A stretch of 16,641 bases of DNA from Bacillota bacterium (GTDB taxonomy: Bacteria > Bacillota > Clostridia > Peptostreptococcales > Anaerovoracaceae): contig JAEENW010000124.1 of NCBI GenBank assembly GCA_016283945.1, positions 1-16,641 on the forward strand. The letters run 5' to 3'. The notes under the pieces were generated by a model, which was given only the letters and a program-made list of their open reading frames with translations, was not told the DNA's origin and did not search any database. Position 1 is the stretch's first letter; each line of letters starts with the position of its first letter. Of the stretch, positions 8,125 through 13,833 are shown piece by piece. Position numbers and translations under genes: made by a program.

Positions 8125-8169
8125 GATTTTAAAAGCCGCCGGGCGCAGAGAACTGCGCGCGAAGGCGGC
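8125..8169 (-). terminator. Rho-independent terminator after the DIP1984-family gene
   Basis: Read on the minus strand, GCCGCC (8169-8164) pairs with GGCGGC (8140-8135), enclosing an inner stem GCGCAG-TTCT-CTGCGC (8058-8043 region of 8143-8158), followed by TTTTAAAAT. It lies 36 bases beyond the stop codon at 8205. Confidence 0.85.
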
Positions 8170-8204
8170 CGCGATGTGCGGCTGCAGGCGGTCGCCCGGC
8201 GCTG

Positions 8205-8660
8205 TTACTCGATCAGATCCACGGTCCAGTTGGTCTGCTGGATGAGGTTGTCGGTGAGGCGGATCTCCCTGGCGAGCTCGTCGGCCTTCTTCTGCAGTTC
8301 GGCGGCCTTGAGCACGGGAACGATCTTGATCTCGGTTCCGCGGGCTCGGGTCACGCTGCGGCCTGCGACGTAGACGATGTCGCGGTAGGCCGAGAGCTTG
8401 AGCTTGAGCACGTCGCGCCTTGCAATGAGCTCGGTGAGGGTGGTTCCGCCGGCTTTGGTGACGCTGTTGGTCAGGTTGATCGCGGCGATGAGCTTTTCGA
8501 GCCTGTCGAGGCATTCATCGAGCTCCTTCACGAGGGCTTTGGGGTCCTCGGCGGGCTTTTCTCCCTCCTGAACGAGCGCGTTGTTCTGCGCGCGGTCCCT
8601 GAGCTGTTCTATTCTGGTGTTGAGGTCGGCTCTCTCCTGGAGAGCTTCTGCGAGCTTCAT
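8205..8660 (-). CDS. DIP1984 family protein
   Basis: 151-aa cytosolic protein of a small conserved family (DIP1984, also listed as DUF6847) without an established function. It begins MKLAEALQERADLNTRIEQL and carries the family hallmarks NNALVQEGEKPAEDP (about 26-40), INLTNS, a LTELIARRD segment and the closing QQTNWTVDLIE. Predicted mostly helical with heptad-like spacing, so probably an oligomeric coiled-coil protein. The frame extends farther upstream, but the start at 8660 is fixed by AGGAGGT (8672-8666) five bases ahead and by homology to the family start. It is 50 bases downstream of the IIC gene, with a terminator hairpin between, so it is expressed by partial read-through or from an unseen promoter. 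Confidence 0.88.
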   Translation of the reverse strand: MKLAEALQERADLNTRIEQLRDRAQNNALVQEGEKPAEDPKALVKELDECLDRLEKLIAAINLTNSVTKAGGTTLTELIARRDVLKLKLSAYRDIVYVAGRSVTRARGTEIKIVPVLKAAELQKKADELAREIRLTDNLIQQTNWTVDLIE

Positions 8661-8676
8661 TTCATACCTCCTGAAT

Positions 8677-8703
8677 GATAAAAGGCGCGGCAGTGCCGCG
8701 CCT
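8677..8703 (-). terminator. Terminator between the IIC gene and the DIP1984-family gene
   Basis: On the minus strand AGGCGCGGC, loop ACT and GCCGCGCCT form a perfect 9-bp stem (8703-8683) followed by TTTATC. It begins a few bases after the IIC stop codon and ends just before the next gene's ribosome binding site. Confidence 0.82.
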
Positions 8704-8710
8704 GAACGTT

Positions 8711-9709
8711 TTACTTGACCTGCTTGTATCCAGCCTTCTGGAAGAGCGAACCGACGAGCCATCCCGCGAAGCTTCCGCATACAGCCGCGGCGGCGAGGGC
8801 GATGACGACCTTGCCCGGCGCGTTGAAGGCGAAGGGCGCGAGCATTCCGGGTATGGGCGAGGCGGTTCCCGGCGCGTCGCAGATTATCCCGAGTATCGCG
8901 GCTCCGAGGCCGGAGAGCCCGCCCCCGAGGAAATTGCTCACGTAGATGGGCAGGGGATTCTTCGTGACGATCTCGGCCTGGGTGAGGGGCTCGAGCATGA
9001 CGGCTATGAGGTTGCCCTTGTCTCCGAAGCGCAGCTTGTGGAATATCATCCCGTTGGTGAAGCTTCCGCCGAAGCAGGCTATGCAGGCGATCCCCATGGG
9101 AAGGCCCTTGAGCTGGAGCATCGCGGTGAGCGCCATGGAGCTGAGCGGCGAGGTGCAGACGACCTTGATGATGCCGCCGAGCAGGAAGCCCATGACCACG
9201 GGCGACTGCATCGTGGCAGCGGTGATGGCGCTTCCGACGAGGGCTATGACGTCGGTGATGTAGGGCGCTATGGTGCGCGCGATGAGGTAATAGCCAGCGC
9301 CTGAGATCAGCGAGCCGAAGATCTTGTCGGTGCCGTTCGGGAAGTACCTGGTGATCTGCAGGACGAAAAACATGACGTAGGCTGCTATGAAGCCCGGAAG
9401 TATACCGAATGAGGCGCAGACCATGCCTCCCACCACTGCGAATATCGGGTCCATCCCGAGCGCGAGCCCGACCAGGATCGCCGAGGCGCTGCCGCTGTAG
9501 GATCCCGCGAGGTTTCCTATCTCATAAAAAAAGCCTATCCCGGCGAAATCGCCAAGAATATGCTTGAGTATGGCTTCTACGAGGAACGAGGCGACCGCGG
9601 CGTTCGCGAGACCGCCCATTGCCTTGTCTCCCTTGGGGAAAACGAGTGAAAAGAGTGTGAATACCGCCAGCGTCACCACCAGCGCGCCGATGCCTTTTGC
9701 GAATAACAT
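8711..9709 (-). CDS. PTS-type EIIC membrane protein (PTS_EIIC_2-like)
   Basis: 332-aa polytopic inner-membrane protein with about 8-10 hydrophobic segments. It resembles the PTS_EIIC_2 family (PF13303): stand-alone IIC-like proteins without attached IIA or IIB domains. Gly-rich stretches such as GNLAGSYSGSASAILVGLALGMDP, SPVVMGFLLGGIIKVVCTSPLSSMAL and GIACIACFGGSFTNGM are typical of the fold. The substrate is unknown and no IIA, IIB or HPr gene lies in the window, so true PTS coupling is uncertain. The ATG at 9709 is preceded by GGAGAAGG. A good promoter and a nested palindrome lie upstream, and a terminator follows directly, so it seems to be regulated on its own, with the DIP1984-family gene downstream. 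The C-terminal residues GYKQVK are cytosolic by the positive-inside rule. Confidence 0.82.
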   Translation of the reverse strand: MLFAKGIGALVVTLAVFTLFSLVFPKGDKAMGGLANAAVASFLVEAILKHILGDFAGIGFFYEIGNLAGSYSGSASAILVGLALGMDPIFAVVGGMVCASFGILPGFIAAYVMFFVLQITRYFPNGTDKIFGSLISGAGYYLIARTIAPYITDVIALVGSAITAATMQSPVVMGFLLGGIIKVVCTSPLSSMALTAMLQLKGLPMGIACIACFGGSFTNGMIFHKLRFGDKGNLIAVMLEPLTQAEIVTKNPLPIYVSNFLGGGLSGLGAAILGIICDAPGTASPIPGMLAPFAFNAPGKVVIALAAAAVCGSFAGWLVGSLFQKAGYKQVK

Positions 9710-9775
9710 GCCTTCTCCCCGGCGCCCTTAAAAGCGCCCGTATGACAGCCCTGATGCCGTTATCACGGCACATAT

Positions 9776-9805
9776 ATTATATCGCCGCAGGCTCCTTGAA
9801 AACAA
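9776..9805 (-). promoter_or_regulatory. Promoter of the IIC gene
   Basis: On the minus strand TTGTTT (9805-9800), an 18-base spacer and TATAAT (9781-9776). Transcription would start near 9769, about 60 bases before the ATG at 9709. Confidence 0.7.
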
Positions 9806-9826
9806 TGTTTGTTTTCGTTTCAAGGA
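9793..9826. promoter_or_regulatory. Nested palindrome over the IIC -35 box, likely operator
   Basis: GAAAACAA (9798-9805), three-base centre TGT, TTGTTTTC (9809-9816) is a perfect 8-bp inverted repeat covering the -35 hexamer. Outer arms TCCTTGAAA (9793-9801) and TTTCAAGGA (9818-9826) form a second perfect 9-bp repeat offset from the first. The position suits a repressor site. It does not match CodY or Rex boxes as I know them; the regulator is unknown. An RNA-level role is unlikely for the IIC mRNA since the site lies upstream of its transcription start. Confidence 0.55.
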
Positions 9827-9979
9827 CGAAAAAAGCCCATGATCCGCGGTTCGCGGTCACATCGCTCCGGTTCGCGCACGGCAGCGGGAGGGGCGGGTCA
9901 CCGCACCGGGCGCAGCGGGACCGGATCCCGCCGTCCGGGCTTCCGGCAAATCATCCTCGCCCGCGCACCACAAATGCGG

Positions 9980-9985
9980 TATAAT
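9980..9985 (+). promoter_or_regulatory. -10 box of the structured RNA
   Basis: A perfect TATAAT placed so that transcription would start at about 9992, exactly at the first bases of the closing helix of the structured RNA. The -35 region (TCGCCC at 17-base spacing) is poor. Confidence 0.55.
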
Positions 9986-9990
9986 GTAGA

Positions 9991-10156
9991 CGGCACGAGT
10001 CTGAGGTTGAAAGTCCAGGCCAGCTATGGGCAAAGGGACCCACGTAAGCGTCCGCAGGAAGCGGCCGTGATCATGGCATAGCTTAGAAGTAAGTCCTCGG
10101 AAAATCCGGTAAAGGCGAGTGTGGGGTCAAAGACCTGGTCAGTCGTGCCGCATTTT
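9991..10156 (+). ncRNA. Structured RNA upstream of sdaAB (raiA-type ncRNA or cis-regulator?)
   Basis: About 165 bases with no plausible reading frame but dense, mutually compatible helices. CGGCACGA (9991-9998) closes perfectly with TCGTGCCG (10143-10150). Inside are AGCTATG (10022-10028) with CATAGCT (10077-10083); CCGC-AGGAA-GCGG (10052-10064); CGGA-AAA-TCCG (10098-10108); GGTC-AAA-GACC (10125-10135); CCAGG (10015-10019) with CCTGG (10134-10138). GAGG (10003-10006) with CCTC (10095-10098) and CCCAC (10039-10043) with GTGGG (10121-10125) would be pseudoknots or alternatives. Single-stranded GTTGAAAGTCC, CGTAAGCG and GGTAAAG look like conserved-RNA words. ATTTTCT follows the closing helix. 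It does not fit RNase P, tmRNA, 6S or SRP RNA as I know them. The raiA motif of Bacillota is the best named candidate, from memory only. Alternatively it is the leader of the sda operon 90 bases downstream. Confidence 0.65.
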
Positions 10157-10245
10157 CTCGCGCGGATAATTCCGGAAGGCGCCTGCGGGCACCCTTGAGG
10201 CAGCCGCGGCGGGAACATCAAAGCGGTTCAGAAAAGAGGCGTATC

Positions 10246-10902
10246 TTGAACATTTTCGATCTCATAGGGCCGATAATGGTCGGCCCATCGAGCTCTCACA
10301 CCGCGGGAGCCTGCAGGATAGGGCTCGTCGCGCGCAAGATGCTCGGAGAAAAGCCCGCGGAGGCTCAGATCCTCCTGCACGGTTCGTTCGCAGCGACGGG
10401 AAAGGGCCACGGCACTGACAGGGCGCTGGTCGCGGGGCTGCTCGGCATGGAGCCCGACGATCTCCGCATCCCGGAAAGCTTCAGCGAGGCGGAGAAGGAG
10501 GGGCTCAGCTTCAGCTTCGGCACTGTCAAGCTCGACGGCGCTCATCCCAACAGCGTGCTCCTCAGGCTCACCGGCGAGAACGGCGGAAAACTCGAGATGA
10601 TAGGCGCGTCCGTCGGCGGCGGCAAGATCGAGGTCCGCGAGATCAACGGCCTGAAGCTCAGGTTCACAGCCGAGTATCCGACCATAATCATCCAGAACCA
10701 CGACAATCCGGGAAGCATAGCCTGGGTGTCGAATCTGCTCGCCGACGCCGGCGTTAACATCGCGACCTTCCAGGTCACGAGGAACTCGCGCGGCCGCGAG
10801 GCGATCATGGTCATAGAGTGCGACTCCCCGGTCACAGAGGAGATGATCTCGGCCATCAGGGAGAACCCCGACATAATCAGCGCAGGAAAGGTCAACCTTT
10901 AG
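10246..10902 (+). CDS. sdaAB: L-serine dehydratase, iron-sulfur-dependent, beta subunit
   Basis: Regulatory/binding subunit of the two-part enzyme that deaminates L-serine to pyruvate and ammonia. At 218 aa it matches the Bacillus/Clostridium SdaAB length. The start LNIFDLIGPIMVGPSSSHTAGA carries the family signature PSSSHTAGA (residues 14-22), followed by the central SDH beta domain (HGSFAATGKGHGTDRAL) and a C-terminal ACT domain from about residue 147 (IIIQNHDNPGSIAWVSNLLADAGVNIATFQVTR). The start is a TTG at 10246: AGAGG (10235-10239) is correctly spaced from it and homologs begin with this residue stretch; longer frames add unconserved Arg-rich sequence. The gene is downstream of the structured RNA and may share its promoter. 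The alpha subunit follows after 101 bases. Confidence 0.94.
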   Translation: MNIFDLIGPIMVGPSSSHTAGACRIGLVARKMLGEKPAEAQILLHGSFAATGKGHGTDRALVAGLLGMEPDDLRIPESFSEAEKEGLSFSFGTVKLDGAHPNSVLLRLTGENGGKLEMIGASVGGGKIEVREINGLKLRFTAEYPTIIIQNHDNPGSIAWVSNLLADAGVNIATFQVTRNSRGREAIMVIECDSPVTEEMISAIRENPDIISAGKVNL

Positions 10903-11003
10903 GCCGCGGGAAGCCGTCAGAACGGCGCATGCGAAGCACGCTGCGCTGAGTCCGCGGGAGCGCGGATCCGGGCGCGAACGTTTGAAACATAAAAGGAGGT
11001 ATC

Positions 11004-11876
11004 ATGGCTGTCTTCGATTCTGTCGAGAGCCTTTTGAAGGAAGCCGCGGCGAGCGGTGAGGAGATGTGGGAGTACGTCCTCAGGGCGTCCTCCGAGGAAG
11101 CAAACATCAGCATTGATGAGTCGTGGGCGAAGATGTCCGCGACCCTGGATGCCATGCTCGAGAGCTACAGGTCTTACGATCCGGAGCAGAGGTCCGCGAG
11201 CGGCCTAGTGGGCGGGGACGCCCAGCTCATGAAGGAGGCGAGGGACCGCGGGACCACGATCTGCGGACCGTTCATCTCCAGCGTCATCGCCACCGCGCTC
11301 TCCGTGAGCGAGTGCAACGCCTGCATGCACAGGATAGTCGCGGCGCCCACGGCGGGCTCCTGCGGGGTGCTCCCCGCGGTGCTGCTTCCCTACGCCCACG
11401 GAAGGAAGCTCGGCGACGACGACCTGATCAAGGCGCTCTACGTGGCATCGGGCTTCGGAGCCGTCATAGCGACGAGGGCGTCGATATCGGGCGCCGAGGC
11501 CGGCTGCCAGGCCGAGGTAGGCTCGGCTGCGGCAATGGCTGCGGCCGCCCTGGTCTACCTGCACGGCGGGACGCCCGAGCAGATGGCTAACGCTGTCGCG
11601 ATGGCCCTCAAGAACATGATGGGACTGGTCTGCGACCCGGTCGCGGGCCTCGTCGAGGTCCCCTGCGTCAAGCGCAACGTCGCGGGCGCCATGAACGCGC
11701 TCTCAGCGGCGGATATGGCTCTCGCCGGGATCACGTCGAGGATCCCGCCCGACGAGGTCATAGACGCGATGAAGGAGGTCGGAGCACAGCTTCCTCCCGG
11801 ACTCAGGGAGACGGGGCAGGGAGGCATCGCGGTCTCCCCGACCGCTCTCAGGCTCTTCCCGGAGGAGGGGCGATGA
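11004..11876 (+). CDS. sdaAA: L-serine dehydratase, iron-sulfur-dependent, alpha subunit
   Basis: Catalytic subunit of the serine-to-pyruvate enzyme, cytosolic and oxygen-sensitive through its [4Fe-4S] cluster. 290 aa, usual for the two-subunit form. Cys168 (GCQAEVG), Cys210 (VCDPVAGLVE) and Cys221 (PCVKRN) have the same 42- and 11-residue spacings as the cluster ligands known from the Legionella enzyme. The active-site loop HRIVAAPTAGSCG lies around residues 107-121. AAGGAGGT (10993-11000) precedes the ATG. The 101-base gap after sdaAB is GC-rich, with small inverted repeats but no U-tract terminator. The stop codon overlaps the ATG of the next gene (ATGA), so the downstream phosphatase is translationally coupled. 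Confidence 0.95.
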   Translation: MAVFDSVESLLKEAAASGEEMWEYVLRASSEEANISIDESWAKMSATLDAMLESYRSYDPEQRSASGLVGGDAQLMKEARDRGTTICGPFISSVIATALSVSECNACMHRIVAAPTAGSCGVLPAVLLPYAHGRKLGDDDLIKALYVASGFGAVIATRASISGAEAGCQAEVGSAAAMAAAALVYLHGGTPEQMANAVAMALKNMMGLVCDPVAGLVEVPCVKRNVAGAMNALSAADMALAGITSRIPPDEVIDAMKEVGAQLPPGLRETGQGGIAVSPTALRLFPEEGR

Positions 11877-12373
11877 TGAAGGTCATATTCGTCAGGCACG
11901 GCCAGAGCGAGGCCAACCGCATAGGCATCATACAGGGCAGCTCCATCGACACCCCGCTGAGCAGCCGCGGCCTTGACCAGGCCGAGGCCGCCGCGAAGAC
12001 CGCTCCGAAGGACGTCGACATCTGCTTCTGCTCTCATCTGATGAGGGCGAGGCAGACCGCGAAGATAATGTTTCCTTACCTCGATCCCGTCATCGACGAC
12101 AGGCTCATCGAGAGGGGCCTCGGCGTCTGGGAGGGCAAGCTCTACGACGACAGCCGCAGGCTCCTGGAGTATCAGAGCACCCCTGAAGGCGGAGAGGAAT
12201 TCCACGAAGTAGAGGACAGGATAAGGAGCTTCCTCGAGATGCTCAAGCGCGACCATCCCGGGAAAAAGGTGGCCTGCGTGAGCCACGCGGGGACGATCTA
12301 CAGCGCCCTAGAGATGAGCGGGGCTCCGGGCGTCGAGCTCGGAAACGCCGAGTGGGTGGAGCTGGAGCTGTAG
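11873..12373 (+). CDS. Histidine phosphatase family protein (phosphoglycerate-mutase-like)
   Basis: 166-aa phosphatase of the RHG clan; the catalytic phospho-His is in VRHGQSEAN (about residues 7-15), the second Arg of the pocket in SHLMRARQTA, the acid in ERGLGVWEG and the second His in CVSHAG. The short length excludes classic glycolytic mutases (about 230-250 aa) and favours a small phosphatase. GGAGGAGGGG precedes ATGATG, so Met1 or Met2 may be used; the gene overlaps sdaAA by four bases. The coupling to serine dehydratase suggests a substrate close to serine: histidine-phosphatase-type phosphoserine phosphatases are known from other bacteria. That is inference; CobC-type or broad-specificity sugar phosphatases are alternatives. 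Confidence 0.9.
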   Translation: MMKVIFVRHGQSEANRIGIIQGSSIDTPLSSRGLDQAEAAAKTAPKDVDICFCSHLMRARQTAKIMFPYLDPVIDDRLIERGLGVWEGKLYDDSRRLLEYQSTPEGGEEFHEVEDRIRSFLEMLKRDHPGKKVACVSHAGTIYSALEMSGAPGVELGNAEWVELEL

Positions 12374-12452
12374 TCTGTGCGCGGGCATTCGCCTGAGGCG
12401 CCGGCGGGTCAGCCCGCCCCCCTATGCCGTAAAGCGCTCGAAGAACTGATAT

Positions 12453-12458
12453 TATAAT
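12453..12458 (+). promoter_or_regulatory. Possible -10 box upstream of the hairpin
   Basis: Perfect TATAAT in an AT-rich patch after the sda operon. The -35 at 17-base spacing (TAAAGC) is poor, so its use is uncertain. Transcripts from it would run straight into the hairpin at 12477-12507. Confidence 0.3.
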
Positions 12459-12476
12459 ATTTTACAATACTGGAAA

Positions 12477-12516
12477 AACATGCTTGAAACCTGCTTTCGG
12501 GCATGTTATTTTATTT
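12477..12516 (+). terminator. Terminator hairpin after the sda-phosphatase operon
   Basis: AACATGC-TT-GAAA (12477-12489), loop CCTGC, TTTC-GG-GCATGTT (12495-12507): a 13-pair stem with two G-U pairs in the middle, followed by ATTTTATTT. On the minus strand the stem is followed by TTTTT, so it may work both ways. It overlaps the promoter proposed for the small-protein operon. Confidence 0.78.
12484..12512 (+). promoter_or_regulatory. Promoter for the small pilin-like operon
   Basis: TTGAAA (12484-12489), 17-base spacer, TATTTT (12507-12512). Both boxes are embedded in the terminator hairpin. The start would be near 12519, leaving a leader of about 23 bases carrying GGAAAGGAGGT before the ATG at 12542. 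Confidence 0.5.
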
Positions 12517-12541
12517 CCACAAAATGGAAAGGAGGTGCGCT

Positions 12542-12715
12542 ATGAAACAGCTTATAGTGCTCATCAGCACGGTCATACTCGGTATCTTCATCGCGAGCAT
12601 GATACTGGGCTTCAGAAACGACGCTACTACCATGAAGGGCACGGTGGACGAGAAGCTCCGCGAGCTCAACGGTATCTACTCGTCGCAGGCGCTGGAGGAG
12701 GGAAGGGCGGCATGA
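12542..12715 (+). CDS. Small single-span membrane protein, Flp/pilin-like (57 aa)
   Basis: First of four tightly packed genes. The product is MKQ followed directly by a hydrophobic helix of about 20 residues (LIVLISTVILGIFIASMILG), then a short polar tail of about 34 residues. Small size plus an N-terminal helix preceded by only two or three residues resembles Flp/TadE-type pilins encoded at the end of Tad-like clusters in Clostridia. GGAAAGGAGGT (12526-12536) fixes the ATG at 12542; a longer frame opens upstream but would run through the hairpin. The first 19 residues are strikingly like those of the next gene, suggesting duplication. Its TGA overlaps the next ATG (ATGA). No prepilin-peptidase motif of the classical G|FTLIE type is present. 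Function unknown. Confidence 0.8.
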   Translation: MKQLIVLISTVILGIFIASMILGFRNDATTMKGTVDEKLRELNGIYSSQALEEGRAA

Positions 12716-12861
12716 AGCATCTCATAATCATGATCGCCTCCATACTGCTCGGGATATTCCTCTTCGACATCATCGCGGGACCCGGAGAGGGGAGCGTCTA
12801 CAGCGGCCTGAGGGGCTTCTGGGAGAACGAGATAAGGTACAGGACGGTCCAGGACTACTGA
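12712..12861 (+). CDS. Small single-span membrane protein, paralog of preceding gene (49 aa)
   Basis: Begins MKHLIIMIASILLGIFLFD, aligning without gaps to MKQLIVLISTVILGIFIAS of the gene before it, then has a short tail ending RYRTVQDY. One hydrophobic helix, no Cys. The start overlaps the upstream stop by four bases, so translation is coupled; GGAAGGG (12701-12707) also serves as ribosome binding site. At 49 aa it is easily missed. It looks like a member of the same pilin-like set, perhaps a minor subunit; function unknown. Confidence 0.75.
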   Translation: MKHLIIMIASILLGIFLFDIIAGPGEGSVYSGLRGFWENEIRYRTVQDY

Positions 12862-12871
12862 GGGCGGGGAG

Positions 12872-13285
12872 ATGAAGCAGTTCATAGTATTGATGGCGGT
12901 GCTGCCGATAATGCTGGTGTTCTTCGCGCAGTTCACGCTGGATCAGATCAACTCGTCGAGGATAGGCATACTAACCGACTGCGTCTATCTCTCCAAGGAG
13001 GAGGCGAGGCAGGACGGCTGCTTCACCGAGGCCAACCTGGCCAGGCTGAAGGAGAGGATAAGCTCCTCCCTTGGCGTAGAGCCCTCGCAGATAGAGATCG
13101 AGGCTACCGACCGCGTCCGCTACAGGACAGGGACGGCGTCCGACCCCGAGAGAGGGCTCGTGCACATCAGGGTGAGGGTGCCCATAGGCAGGGTGATGGC
13201 CGGAAAGAGCCTCTTCGGGGTGCGCGCCGACGACAGCTACAGCTACACCGTGGAGAGCTGGGGCGCCAGCGAGAGGCTGAGATGA
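12872..13285 (+). CDS. TadE/pseudopilin-like membrane-anchored protein (137 aa)
   Basis: MKQFIVLMAVLPIMLVFFAQ forms an N-terminal anchor like those of its two small neighbours, followed by a soluble domain of about 115 residues with two Cys (about 36 and 49) that could form a disulfide outside the cell. The domain contains a SLGVEPSQIEIEATD segment and alternating beta strands (GLVHIRVRVPIGRVM), ending in DDSYSYTVESWGASERL. I recall similar proteins beside CpaF/TadB/TadC genes in Clostridia, where they are taken as TadE-like minor pilins; this is from memory, not a search. GGGGAG (12866-12871) abuts the ATG. The stop overlaps the next start (ATGA). Confidence 0.82.
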   Translation: MKQFIVLMAVLPIMLVFFAQFTLDQINSSRIGILTDCVYLSKEEARQDGCFTEANLARLKERISSSLGVEPSQIEIEATDRVRYRTGTASDPERGLVHIRVRVPIGRVMAGKSLFGVRADDSYSYTVESWGASERLR

Positions 13286-13749
13286 AGGTCTTCGTGGTCT
13301 TTCTTGCGCTTTTGACGGTGCTGCTCAGCTTCGCGGCCTACGCGGCGGATCTTAACGCCTACGTAAAGATGCAGGCGAGGCTAAAGTACCTCGCGGAGGA
13401 CTGCGCGGCCGCCGCGGCTCTGTCGGTCGATCCTGAGGCTTACAGCAGGGGATTTACGGTCATAGACCGCAGGGCTGCCGAGGACGTGAGCGACCTTCTG
13501 CTCATGAAGGCGATGCGCACTCCGGCCTTCGGGGACTGCGTGCTCAGCTCGGGTATGGTCATCTTCGACGACGAGAAGGGCTACTCGGGCTGCGCTGAAT
13601 ACGGTCTGGCGGAGGGTATACCCTCTGTGGTCTTCACGGTCACCCGGACGGGGAGCGACCTGTTCAGGCTGCCCTTCGCGGAGCTGAGGGAGTTCAGCAG
13701 GACGGCGGCCTATCAATGGGATGATTCCTTGACAAGTTTTCGGCATTAA
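13282..13749 (+). CDS. Secreted or membrane-anchored pilin-like protein (155 aa)
   Basis: Starts MKVFVVFLALLTVLLSFAAY, a hydrophobic N-terminus followed by AYA-AD, which could be cut by signal peptidase I or remain as an anchor like that of the three genes before it. The mature part has an Ala-rich helix (YLAEDCAAAAALSVDPEAY), reminiscent of the N-terminal spine of TadE-like proteins, then a VFTVTRTG strand. Three Cys (about 41, 87, 102) may form disulfides. It is the last gene of the set and overlaps its predecessor by four bases. Its 3' end carries the consensus promoter of the malic enzyme gene (TTGACA lies within codons for S-L-T-S). Function unknown. Confidence 0.8.
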   Translation: MKVFVVFLALLTVLLSFAAYAADLNAYVKMQARLKYLAEDCAAAAALSVDPEAYSRGFTVIDRRAAEDVSDLLLMKAMRTPAFGDCVLSSGMVIFDDEKGYSGCAEYGLAEGIPSVVFTVTRTGSDLFRLPFAELREFSRTAAYQWDDSLTSFRH

Positions 13750-13758
13750 AGATATAAT
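13729..13758 (+). promoter_or_regulatory. Consensus vegetative promoter of the malic enzyme gene
   Basis: Perfect TTGACA (13729-13734), 18-base spacer, perfect TATAAT (13753-13758). Start of transcription near 13765 gives a leader of about 69 bases that contains a small hairpin GACC-TTTCG-GGTC (13771-13783). The -35 lies inside the coding end of the gene upstream. Confidence 0.9.
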
Positions 13759-13833
13759 CTATTGACTAATGACCTTTCGGGTCGAAGCTGCTGATATCAA
13801 CAATGCTTATATAAAACTACAAGGAGAAGATCA

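Noticed and set aside
8675..9304. 209-codon open frame on the plus strand
   Set aside because: Antisense to the IIC membrane protein, whose hydrophobic segments and ribosome binding site are clear.
9836..9868. CCGCG-GTT-CGCGG near a run of A bases, as a minus-strand terminator
   Set aside because: The T run on the minus strand starts several bases after the stem and no minus-strand gene lies upstream to be terminated.
9697..10081. Two overlapping plus-strand open frames of 90-95 codons
   Set aside because: Arg/Gly/Pro-rich translations with no start signals; they cross the operator-like palindrome and the structured RNA.
12403..12418. GGCGGG-TCAG-CCCGCC hairpin after the histidine phosphatase
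   Set aside because: A good stem, but the following bases are C-rich with no T run, so it is not counted as an intrinsic terminator.
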